Of a stretch of DNA of 21,463 bases, positions 8,666 to 14,410 are shown piece by piece. This stretch comes from JBBQVS01 sp964657325. Its GTDB lineage: Bacteria > Chloroflexota > Ktedonobacteria > Ktedonobacterales > Ktedonobacteraceae. The notes beneath the pieces are model-generated. The model was given only the letters and a program-made list of their open reading frames with translations. It was not told where the DNA came from and ran no database searches. How positions within the stretch are numbered: the first letter of the stretch is position 1; every line of letters starts with the position of its first letter. Both the position numbers and the translations under genes were made by a program. Location of the stretch: contig CAZZVE010000081.1 of NCBI GenBank assembly GCA_964657325.1, positions 1 to 21,463 on the forward strand. The letters are read 5' to 3'.

Positions 8666-9348
8666 ATGAATATCGTCATTTTTGGGGCGAATGGCTCGAC
8701 AGGTCGGCTTTTGACGCACCAGGCCCTTGAGAAGGGATATACGGTGACAGCATTTACCCGGCATCCAGAGACCTTTCCCATCCAGGACGCTCGTTTGCGG
8801 GTCCTGAGTGGCGATGTGTACGACCTGGCCGCAGTTGAGCAGGCTGTGGCGGGACAGGATGCTGTCTTTTCAGCTCTAGGTGACGTCTTTGGCAGGAAAG
8901 ACGTCACCTAGAGCTGGGCACAGGAAATATCGTGCAGGCCATGAAAGACAACGGCGTGCGTCGGATCATCTGTGTAACTTCCAGTTCGCTCGGACCTCAT
9001 GAAAGCAGTGGTTTTTTCTTTGACAAAATTATATCACCGCTGGTTGTGGGCGTTCTTGGCAAGACCCTGTACGCGGATATGCGGAGAATGGAAGAACTGG
9101 TTATGAGGAGTAATCTTGATTGGACGATTGTGCGGCCAGCTGGCCTTTTTGAGACATCGGTGGTGACTGACTATCAAGAGAGTGAAGGGTATCTCAAAGG
9201 TTCGTATACCTCCAGGGTGGATCTGGCTGCCTGTATGCTCCACCAGCTCATGACAGATCAGTATAGACACAAAGCAGTGGCAGTGATAACGACCGCAATA
9301 CAGCCCCAATTGTTTACGTTTCTTGTGAAAGAAGTGCTTAAACGCTAA
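8666..9348 (+). pseudogene. NAD(P)-binding (NmrA/SDR-like) protein, frameshifted at a hairpin
   Basis: The first piece (8666-8911) begins MNIVIFGANGSTGRLL, the glycine-rich Rossmann nucleotide-binding motif GxxGxxG. It continues through ..LSGDVYDLAAVEQAVAGQDA and FSALG, then ends at TAG. The second piece resumes in another frame as LELGTGNIVQAMKDNGVRRI, ICVTSSSLG and WTIVRPAGLF, ending in TAA at 9346-9348. Both fit one ~225-residue NAD(P)H-binding protein of the atypical SDR/NmrA group. The break falls inside a perfect 20-bp inverted repeat (8871-8916). The second piece could start at GTG 8932 or ATG 8941, but without the Rossmann motif it should not bind cofactor. The start at 8666 is preceded by GGGGAAATTGT. 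Confidence 0.85.
8871..8916. repeat. Perfect 20-bp hairpin inside coding sequence
   Basis: The arm CAGCTCTAGGTGACGTCTTT (8871-8890) and the arm AAAGACGTCACCTAGAGCTG (8897-8916) are exact reverse complements around the 6-nt loop GGCAGG. The premature TAG (8909-8911) and the frameshift of the host gene lie within the right arm. Confidence 0.95.
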
Positions 9349-9359
9349 GGACGTTGAGG

Positions 9360-9379
9360 TGACCCTGGCGTCTGGGTCA
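9360..9379 (+). terminator. Weak stem-loop after the NAD(P)-binding gene
   Basis: TGACCC (9360-9365) pairs with GGGTCA (9374-9379) around an 8-nt loop, followed by the partly U-rich TTCTCTTG. It starts 12 bases after the stop codon. The stem is short, so this is only a possible terminator. Confidence 0.3.
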
Positions 9380-9543
9380 TTCTCTTGTGTCAATCTGCGA
9401 ATTACATGGGCGAGCAGCAGAGAACGACTAACAGAGCTGTGAGAGACAATTCATCACACTTCTCCTACATTTCTGATCGGATTGTCCTTCGCTACTGACC
9501 ACCTCGCATCTATGCTTTTTCTATACTCACCATAGGTCATTGA

Positions 9544-9744
9544 CTACTCCTCATTATCATCTCCTCCGTACTTACCATATCCCAACTCAGCCCACACCTT
9601 GAGGAATAGTTCGTATTGCTGTAACAATGTTTCAAAGAGGGCGAAGGTGAGATTGTGATGATGAGATAGCGAAAAGTATCTTGCTGTTTGCTCATAAAAA
9701 TAGCAGCCATGGATGACTGCTGTTTCTCCTCGGTCTCCATGCCT
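9544..9744 (-). pseudogene. C-terminal remnant of an unrecognised minus-strand gene
   Basis: A minus-strand frame of 66 sense codons, open from a TAG at 9745-9747 to a TAG at 9544-9546, reads as convincing protein: YFSLSHHHNLTFALFETLLQ, then QYELFLKVWAELGYGKYGGD, then an acidic end. There is no ATG and no plausible start, so it looks like the 3' end of a gene whose front is gone. I do not recognise the family. The surrounding 9380-9920 holds no other gene; a near-palindrome CTCTAGG-CT-CCTAGAG lies at 9743-9758, at the upstream edge of this fragment. Confidence 0.4.
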
Positions 9745-9870
9745 CTAGGCTCCTAGAGTGTGTGCAAGGAGAAGGTGCGTCTAACACTAGACTCCTTCCA
9801 TGAAAACCACATGAATTTCCTCTCCTCTCGAAAGAACGGCATCTTGCTTTTTGTGTACTTTTGGTGTAAA

Positions 9871-9900
9871 TTCTGTTTGTTGTGGTTTGATATTTATAAT
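9871..9900 (+). promoter_or_regulatory. Promoter upstream of the truncated membrane protein
   Basis: A perfect TATAAT at 9895-9900 lies 20 bp before the ATG at 9921. The best -35 at suitable spacing is TTCTGT (9871-9876, 18-bp spacer), which is poor. The evidence is mainly the -10. Confidence 0.4.
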
Positions 9901-9920
9901 TGATTTTGTGAAGTGTAGGG

Positions 9921-10247
9921 ATGAGTGTGGTGATGGGAAAGAAATTGTCTGTTGACTGGAGTAGTCGAGGGAATAGGGGTTCCTATTACGGTTGTTGGTC
10001 TGGTGTAGCGGCGATGGTTATGACCGCGCTTTCTCTCTTCTGGGCTGTTTACACATATTACGTTCCCTATCATGATCTGAGTACTTCTCAACTACCCCCT
10101 ACCTCGATTATACAGTCTTCTTCGACTCCATCGTTGCGAGTCTCTCCAACAGTGGTTTCACGTTCTCCGTCCTCTTCTACTTCAGCAGCTCAAATATCCC
10201 CTATTGCTTATTTTGGTATAGTAATTTTATTGGTAGAACCCCGCTAA
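9921..10247 (+). pseudogene. Small membrane protein gene truncated by the IS1-like element
   Basis: A 108-codon frame with one clear membrane helix (GVAAMVMTALSLFWAVYTYY, about residues 28-47). A Ser/Thr/Pro-rich stretch (about 55-90) and a second hydrophobic start (IAYFGIVILL) follow. The host part ends at 10230; the last codons (..VEPR-stop) are encoded by the terminal repeat of the IS1-like element, so the natural C-terminus is missing. ATG 9921 is immediately preceded by AGGG, so ATG 9933 may be the better start. No family is recognised. The Ser/Thr-rich linker would suit a membrane-anchored surface protein, but that is inference. Confidence 0.5.
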
Positions 10248-10255
10248 CAGGTGAA
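10231..10255 (+). repeat. IS1-like left terminal inverted repeat
   Basis: The 25-bp end begins TGGTAGAACCCCGCTAAC and finishes AGGTGAA. It differs from the reverse complement of 11475-11499 at only two positions (G/C at the sixth and A/T at the nineteenth base). It supplies the stop codon of the truncated gene on its left. Confidence 0.88.
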
Positions 10256-10304
10256 AAAGTCAGGAGGGCTTGAAAAGCAGAGAATCATTGGCAATACTGT
10301 ACGT

Positions 10305-11469
10305 ATGAAAAAACATCAGTCAGAGCCAATGAACCCGTCATTGCAATTTTGCCCCAACGAGAGCTGTTTAGCAAGAGGCAAACTAGGGAAGGGCAACATT
10401 CGGCTTCATGACCGCACCCGACAACGTTATCGTTGCCGAGAGTGCAAAGCAACGTTTAGCGCACGACGTGGAACGATGTTAGAAGGGCTTCGTAAGCCCA
10501 CAGAGGTAATTATCATTGTCGTCACATTGCTGGCCTATGGATGTCCTGTGCAAGCGATTGTTCATGCCTATGATTTGGATGAACGGACGGTGGCGTCGTG
10601 GCGAGACCGTGCAGGAAGCCATTGTCAACAGGTTCATCGTGCTATGATTGAACAAGGAAACTTGGATTTAGTGCATGTTCAAGCTGATGCGCATTCGGGT
10701 GAAAGGACGCTCGTGGATTGCATGGATGGGCTTCTCGATGATGATTTCGACGCGATTGTGGTTGGGAGGAGTGGTAAGTCTCAGGCGTGATACCGCTCTT
10801 GCCGACCGCGTGATGGCGAAGGTGCGAGCGTGTTCGCAAACGACGTGTGCTCTGTTGGTATGTACGGATGGATGGGCGGCGTATCCCAAAAGTATTTGTC
10901 GCGCTTTTCGAGACAAAGTCAAAGAGACAGCAGGACGGGGACGCTGTTGCTTGCAGGTGTGGTCCCAGTTGTATATTGCGACGGTAATCAAGCGAGCTGA
11001 AAAGAAACGGGTGGTGGAAGTCACCAGGAAGATGACCCGTGGAACCTTGGAGCAAGCCACCCGATTGTTGAAGGCATCACGAGGAGGAAGTACGCTCAAC
11101 ACGGCCTTTATTGAGCGTCTTAATGGAACGATGCGAGAACGGTTGGCGGCTCTGACGCGCAAATGTCGTCATGCCGCACGGCGCGTCGAAGCGTTGGAAA
11201 CTGGCATGTATCTGATTGGATGCACGTACAATTTCTGTTTCGTGCATCACGAATTGAGCAAAACAAAACATCTAAGATATGCGTGTACGCCTGCAATGGC
11301 CGCAGGAGTGAGCGATCATCTCTGGACAGTTGAGGAGGTGCTCACCTACAAAGTCGCTCCTGCTCTTTGGACTGAACCGAAGCGACCGCGAGGCCGACCT
11401 CGTAAACATCCCTTGCCTGATCCAACGTTGCCCAAGCGACCACGAGGCCGACCTCGCAAACTTGCTTGA
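10305..11469 (+). pseudogene. IS1-like transposase, frameshifted, with C-terminal AT-hooks
   Basis: The N-terminal piece (to 10790) has a zinc ribbon CPNESC...CRECK, then RRGTMLEGLRKP and a helix-turn-helix-like segment (YDLDERTVASWRDRAG). The first catalytic Asp is in VHVQAD (10686-10688). Directly after it, one extra base near 10689 moves the frame; the second piece continues IRVKGRSWIAWMG, TDGWAAYP (second Asp) and FIERLNGTMRERLAALTRK (Glu), as in IS1-type DDE enzymes. The C-terminus carries two KRPRGRPRK motifs. The start is uncertain: ATG 10305, ATG 10329, or GTG 10251 inside the repeat. IS1 makes its transposase by -1 frameshifting, but the shift needed here is +1 (or -2) and no slippery heptamer is evident. 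Mutation is therefore more likely than programming. Confidence 0.82.
11380..11460 (+). repeat. Duplicated AT-hook coding unit
   Basis: Two 27-bp units (11380-11406 and 11434-11460) differ at two silent positions and each encode KRPRGRPRK. They are separated by a 27-nt linker encoding HPLPDPTLP. The RGRP core flanked by basic residues is the AT-hook motif, which binds the minor groove of AT-rich DNA. Confidence 0.85.
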
Positions 11470-11474
11470 GCACG

Positions 11475-11499
11475 TTCACCAGTTAGCGGGGTTGTACCA
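11475..11499 (-). repeat. IS1-like right terminal inverted repeat
   Basis: Read on the minus strand it begins TGGTACAACCCCGCTAAC and finishes TGGTGAA. It lies five bases after the transposase stop and supplies the stop codon of the truncated CTP-synthase-related gene on its right. Confidence 0.88.
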
Positions 11500-11587
11500 C
11501 ACTTGCGGCAAGTTCTATTGCCTTGGGAATAGCCACATGTGCTTTGATCTCTTGATCAAAATCACCGATCAGTCCGAGACGAATCAT
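11483..11587 (-). pseudogene. N-terminal stub of a CTP-synthase-related amidotransferase-like gene
   Basis: Minus-strand ATG at 11587 with an AAGGGAG site upstream. The first 29 codons read MIRLGLIGDFDQEI, then KAHVAIPKAIELAAS. This resembles the opening of CTP synthase C-terminal (glutamine amidotransferase)-related proteins, with the pattern IGLIGDYxxxxxAHxAIPxAL. Host sequence ends at 11500; the last codons (VQPR-stop) come from the IS terminal repeat. Its ATG is 14 bp past the GNAT stop codon, so the two formed one operon. The rest of the gene is not found on the far side of the element. Confidence 0.65.
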
Positions 11588-11601
11588 CTCTTTTTTCTCC
11601 C

Positions 11602-12033
11602 TTAAAGGTCGCGCACAAAATGATACGAACGAATGTGCATTCGGTGGTTCAAATACAAGCGGTGTGCATCGTGGCGATGCACGCCCGAATCAAGATGCAT
11701 TTGGACACAGCTAAGACGATGCGCTTCCTCACTCAACCAACGCATCAAGAGACCTGCATGACCTCTGTTGCGAAACGCTGCACGTGTGCTGAGATCGTCC
11801 ACATAGAGACAGTAGCCCCAGGCTAACGCGTGAAGCGTGCGAAATCCAGCAATGGCTACCGCATTTTCAATACCATCCTCGAACACCCCCACGAGCCGAT
11901 AGCCTTCGGCACGCTGGTCCTTATTTATTTGCCTCATGAATGCATCGAGCGACTCCAAATGCGGTCTCAGCTCAAGCAGAGCCGGGTACGCTAAAGACGT
12001 CTCCTGCGCTCCAAGTTCTCGTATAATTGCCAT
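11602..12033 (-). CDS. GNAT-family N-acetyltransferase
   Basis: A 143-residue protein with the GNAT fold pattern: YCLYVDDLSTRAAFRNRGHAG, in which R88-N-R-G-H-A-G94 is the acetyl-CoA pyrophosphate-binding loop, and C-terminal ..HRHDAHRLYLNHRMH, where Ala-xxx-LY is typical of the last helix. I chose ATG 12033 because AGAGGTG lies upstream; the frame continues open to 12339 but that extension is not GNAT-like and overlaps another remnant frame. It is followed after 14 bp by the truncated CTP-synthase-related gene. Upstream lies a cluster of AAGTGG sites resembling a MocR-type operator. The substrate is unknown. Confidence 0.85.
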   Translation of the reverse strand: MAIIRELGAQETSLAYPALLELRPHLESLDAFMRQINKDQRAEGYRLVGVFEDGIENAVAIAGFRTLHALAWGYCLYVDDLSTRAAFRNRGHAGLLMRWLSEEAHRLSCVQMHLDSGVHRHDAHRLYLNHRMHIRSYHFVRDL

Positions 12034-12074
12034 CTTTGTTTCACCTCTGTGTCTTTGTTCTGGGAGAAACCATG

Positions 12075-12269
12075 CTATTTTCCTGAATGAGAACGCGCAC
12101 TTTCTGCCAGTAGGGTGAGCAGACGCAGACCAATTTGTAATGTCTTCTCTTCGGAATCCCGTTCGGAATTGTAGGCAGTCAGAGCAGCCTTGATGGGGAA
12201 GTGCTTCACAATTGTCCTTAGCGCGTGTTCTACCTCCTGGGCAGAAGGACCACTTGTTGCTTGAGTGTC
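12075..12269 (-). pseudogene. C-terminal remnant of an unrecognised gene upstream of GNAT
   Basis: A minus-strand frame of 64 sense codons between stops reads plausible protein: SAQEVEHALRTIVKHFPIK, then AALTAYNSERDSEEKTLQIG and LRLLTLLAESARS. There is no ATG, only a GTG partway. It ends 41 bp before the GNAT start. I do not recognise it; it could be a C-terminal helical domain left by a deletion, or a short leader-encoded ORF. Confidence 0.35.
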
Positions 12270-12341
12270 CTAACAGGAATGCTATCATGAAAGGTGTCAC
12301 TCCCAAAAGGACCACTTGTCGTAAAACGACAAGAGCCACTT
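12250..12341 (-). promoter_or_regulatory. Candidate MocR/PdxR-type operator upstream of GNAT
   Basis: On the minus strand three AAGTGG half-sites occur, with CCACTT on the plus strand at 12250-12255, 12312-12317 and 12336-12341. A fourth AAAGTGG lies at 12389-12395. The pair at 12312 and 12336 is spaced 24 bp and the downstream copy continues TCCTTTTGGGA. The same half-site, the same 24-bp spacing and the same CTTTTGGGA follow-on occur beside the MocR gene at 19182-19222. Actinobacterial PdxR sites are, from memory, AAAGTGG-containing repeats. A -35/-10 pair TTGGGA-16-TAGCAT follows on the minus strand, reading toward the GNAT gene. Confidence 0.5.
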
Positions 12342-12407
12342 ACAACGAGTATGGTACAGAAATGTAAGGTGTTGAGACAAAGTAGTTTCCACTTTAGCAC
12401 GCTCTAC

Positions 12408-12440
12408 CTAGAATTCAAACCTCTCTCGCATATATTCCAT
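12408..12440 (-). other. Ten-codon start stub behind a strong ribosome-binding site
   Basis: On the minus strand AAAGGAG (plus 12446-12452) precedes an ATG at 12440 and the frame MEYMRERFEF-stop. A TATAAT (plus 12478-12483) lies just upstream in a sequence shared with the hotdog-gene promoter at 16022-16093. It looks like expression signals whose gene has been lost. The short frame alone proves nothing. Confidence 0.3.
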
Positions 12441-12455
12441 TTCCGCTCCTTTCCC

Positions 12456-12526
12456 GTCTCGCAGATATCCCCTTACTATTATAGACACCTGAAAGAGTGG
12501 GCTGTGACCAGAAAATGAACAGAACA
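12456..12526 (-). repeat. Promoter-like module, copy 1
   Basis: A 71-bp sequence roughly 80% identical to 16022-16093. On the minus strand the conserved blocks are TGGTCACA, then CTTTC, then GTCTATAATAGTAAGGG, then TGCGAGAC. TATAAT is a good -10, and GTCACA lies 19 bp upstream as a possible -35. It is read toward the 12408-12440 stub. Confidence 0.6.
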
Positions 12527-12585
12527 TGGTAGCACTGACGTAGGACCATGATATACTCTTGATAGCTCTCTATCAATGCGTCATT

Positions 12586-12675
12586 CATTGCTCAGGCGGT
12601 GGCTGTGCAAGCGAAAGTCACCCCGCCCTACACTTTAAACGTCTCACTGGACTGACTCCCAAACAGTATCGCTAA
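12586..12675 (+). pseudogene. C-terminal remnant of an AraC-family regulator
   Basis: The end reads HFKRLTGLTPKQYR-stop, the characteristic end of the second AraC/XylS helix-turn-helix. Just upstream an IAQAV-like segment lies in a different frame from CASESHPALHFKRL, so the fragment is also frameshifted near 12600. No upstream HTH or ligand domain is present. Only about 30 codons survive. Confidence 0.6.
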
Positions 12676-12806
12676 CAGCGCAAGAATAGAGTGAAAATGA
12701 GCAAGAGGAAAGGCGACAACTTTCTCCTGCCTATGCTATAGTAGAGCCAGATACGCCTTTTTTGAAGAGGAAAGTGGTTTCGACAAACATATGGAAGGAG
12801 TGTAGT

Positions 12807-12878
12807 ATGCTTCACACCTCTCTCACGACCTCCTGGCACTTGCGTTACCCTATTATCAGTGCTCCAATGGCCTTGTAA
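12807..12878 (+). pseudogene. N-terminal stub of a nitronate monooxygenase gene
   Basis: An ATG with an ideal GGAAGGAG site (12793-12800) starts a 23-codon frame, MLHTSLTT.. followed by RYPIISAPMA, then Leu and TAA. Nitronate monooxygenases (2-nitropropane dioxygenases) open with a short helix, then RYPIxxAPMAG, the first strand of the FMN-binding barrel. The frame ends exactly where the next Gly of that motif would follow, and about 300 residues are missing. TATAGT at 12737-12742 may be its -10. Confidence 0.72.
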
Positions 12879-12898
12879 GCTCTTAAAAAAGAGAGCTT
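12877..12898. terminator. Short stem-loop between the stub and the MFS gene
   Basis: AAGCTCT (12877-12883) pairs with AGAGCTT (12892-12898) around TAAAAAAG. A pyrimidine-rich TTGCTTCCTTCTCTC follows on the plus strand. It lies 12 bp past the end of the minus-strand MFS gene, so it could act for that gene too. The stem is short and the U-tract weak. Confidence 0.4.
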
Positions 12899-12910
12899 TG
12901 CTTCCTTCTC

Positions 12911-14221
12911 TCACACATCGCCGTGCGAGGTCACCGGCATGGCTTTTAATCGAAGAAGGGGAGAGAAGAAGATGGGAAGCAAGGCGACAATGAAACCGCA
13001 TCCTGCGACTAGCAAGCTTGAGCGTAGACCAATGGTCGCCCCGAGAAATCCGCTGACCAGTGCCCCACATGTTGTCGCTCCATAGGTCAGTACACGGGTA
13101 CTCGCACTGACACGCCCCATCATCGAGTGAGGAGTAACGGCTTGGCGCAAACTGATGGAAACAACCGTATAGATCCCCAAAGCGGTGCGCACCAGGAAGA
13201 AAACGATCACACATACCACTAACACAATCGTGTGAGGACCCGTAACTGCTGAAAGCAGGAGAAACGGAACACTTCCCAGCGTAAACGTGGCACAAATCAC
13301 GATACCCAGATAAAACCGCTTCATCAAGAGTGTAGCAAGAGCCGAGCCGAGCAGACCACCAATCGCTCCCGTCGCGTAGATGAGGCCAAGCAGACTTGGA
13401 CTGAACCCAAGCTCACGCAGAGCATAGAGCAGAAAAACCGTATCCAGAATGGCGAAAAAGAAGTTCCAGGCCGATGCCTGAAGCGTGAGTGTACGAATAT
13501 ATGGATTACGAAACGTCAAACGCAACCCTTCAGTGATCTCTTTGAACCAGTGTGTCTGGCGCGTTCTCTCAACAAGAGGTTCAGGCTTCTGAATCAAGAC
13601 AAGCGAGAGAACGGAGAGGAGAAAAGACATGCTGTCCGCAAACAACGCAAGTGGAGCTGTCAGAAGTTGCACCAGCACTCCTGCTATTCCTGGTCCTCCG
13701 ACCTCGGCCGCCGCTGCACTCGCCGCTATCTTGCTGTTTGCCTCTATCAGGTCTTGTTTGGGAACCATGACGGGAACAAACGATTGCCAGCAGAGATCAA
13801 AGAGGACAGTACACACCCCTGCACAAAACGCAATGATGTAGAGCAGAGAGAGCTGTAAGAGATGGATGACCGAAAGTAGTGGAATGAGGCCAATCAAGCA
13901 CGCACGAATAATATTTGCTCCAATCATCAAAGGCCGTCGCCGCCTCCGATCAACCCAAACTCCCAGGAGGAGTGGAAAAGGGATGTAGGGTAACCACTCA
14001 ACAGTACGCAGCAATCCTAGCTGTTCGGCATTGACATGAAGTACCAGGACCGCCGTAAGTGGCAGAGCCACAAGTGTGACTTGTGAGCCAAATAACGAAA
14101 CAGTCTCACCGAGCCAGAATGTCATAAACGGTGAATTGCCCCACAAACCTCTCAACGGTGTAGAACGCTGCTTCTCAGGTGCCTCTGTACCTGTGGGACG
14201 ATGAGTCTGATCTGTAGGCAT
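12911..14221 (-). CDS. Major facilitator superfamily transporter (MFS_3/EntS-like)
   Basis: A 436-residue membrane protein with about 12 predicted helices. A ~28-residue polar N-terminus is followed by FMTFWLGETVSLFGSQVTLV, typical of the MFS_3 macrolide/siderophore exporter group. The loop 2-3 signature is GVWVDRRRRRPLMI (87-100), and SFVPVMVPKQDLIEANSK in the fourth-to-fifth helix region is also typical. Members export small molecules or drugs by proton antiport. A shared regulatory region separates it from a divergent WYL regulator, which probably controls it. The ATG is preceded by AAAAAGGA about 10 bp upstream, and that site can pair into a hairpin. The substrate is unknown. Confidence 0.88.
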   Translation of the reverse strand: MPTDQTHRPTGTEAPEKQRSTPLRGLWGNSPFMTFWLGETVSLFGSQVTLVALPLTAVLVLHVNAEQLGLLRTVEWLPYIPFPLLLGVWVDRRRRRPLMIGANIIRACLIGLIPLLSVIHLLQLSLLYIIAFCAGVCTVLFDLCWQSFVPVMVPKQDLIEANSKIAASAAAAEVGGPGIAGVLVQLLTAPLALFADSMSFLLSVLSLVLIQKPEPLVERTRQTHWFKEITEGLRLTFRNPYIRTLTLQASAWNFFFAILDTVFLLYALRELGFSPSLLGLIYATGAIGGLLGSALATLLMKRFYLGIVICATFTLGSVPFLLLSAVTGPHTIVLVVCVIVFFLVRTALGIYTVVSISLRQAVTPHSMMGRVSASTRVLTYGATTCGALVSGFLGATIGLRSSLLVAGCGFIVALLPIFFSPLLRLKAMPVTSHGDV

Positions 14222-14229
14222 AGCTGTAA

Positions 14230-14272
14230 TATCCTTTTTCTATGATTGAGAAGATTGCTTGTAGAAAGGATA
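14230..14272 (-). promoter_or_regulatory. Possible hairpin hiding the MFS ribosome-binding site
   Basis: On the minus strand TATCCTTT (plus 14265-14272) can pair with AAAGGATA (plus 14230-14237), extended by CTA/TAG beyond a two-base bulge. The right arm contains the only Shine-Dalgarno-like sequence of the MFS gene. Whether the transcript includes the left arm depends on an unmapped start site. Confidence 0.35.
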
Positions 14273-14278
14273 CAGGAG

Positions 14279-14306
14279 AAAATATGCCACCTGCCTGTCA
14301 TATTTT
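14279..14306. promoter_or_regulatory. Palindromic operator between MFS and WYL genes
   Basis: AAAATATGCC (14279-14288) and GTCATATTTT (14297-14306) form inverted arms matching at 9 of 10 positions around 8 bp. The right arm recurs exactly at 14381-14390, 84 bp downstream in the same orientation, between the WYL promoter and its start codon. A dimeric regulator binding both could loop the DNA. The adjacent WYL protein is the natural candidate. Confidence 0.55.
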
Positions 14307-14327
14307 TTTACATTGTCTCGTGGGTTC

Positions 14328-14356
14328 TTGACATATTGCCAAGCTGCTACTACCAT
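14328..14356 (+). promoter_or_regulatory. Promoter of the WYL regulator gene
   Basis: A perfect TTGACA (14328-14333), a 17-bp spacer, and TACCAT (14351-14356). The -10 is inside a dyad CTACTA (14347-14352) / TAGTAG (14360-14365), which could be a repressor site. The start codon is 55 bp downstream of the -10. Confidence 0.55.
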
Positions 14357-14410
14357 GCATAGTAGAGGCGTTACCCATATGTCATATTTTAGAAAGCACT
14401 TACTCTGTTT

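Larger units (their letters stand above)
10231..11499 (+). mobile_element. IS1-like insertion sequence with 25-bp terminal repeats
   Basis: A 1,269-bp element bounded by 25-bp inverted repeats matching at 23 positions, carrying a zinc-ribbon plus DDE transposase gene with a frameshift. No target-site duplication is visible: the bases outside are ..ATTTTAT on the left and CACTTGCG.. on the right. Both flanking genes are truncated at the boundary and are unrelated to each other. This suggests a deletion or recombination involving the element after insertion. Confidence 0.85.

Noticed and set aside
11602..12339. Long 245-residue version of the GNAT starting at 12339
   Set aside because: The first ~102 residues are not GNAT-like, lie over the AAGTGG cluster and a different protein-like frame, and ATG 12033 has its own ribosome-binding site.
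12911..14221. MFS gene ending as another truncated gene
   Set aside because: The length (436 residues) and number of hydrophobic segments are normal for the family, and the frame has no break.
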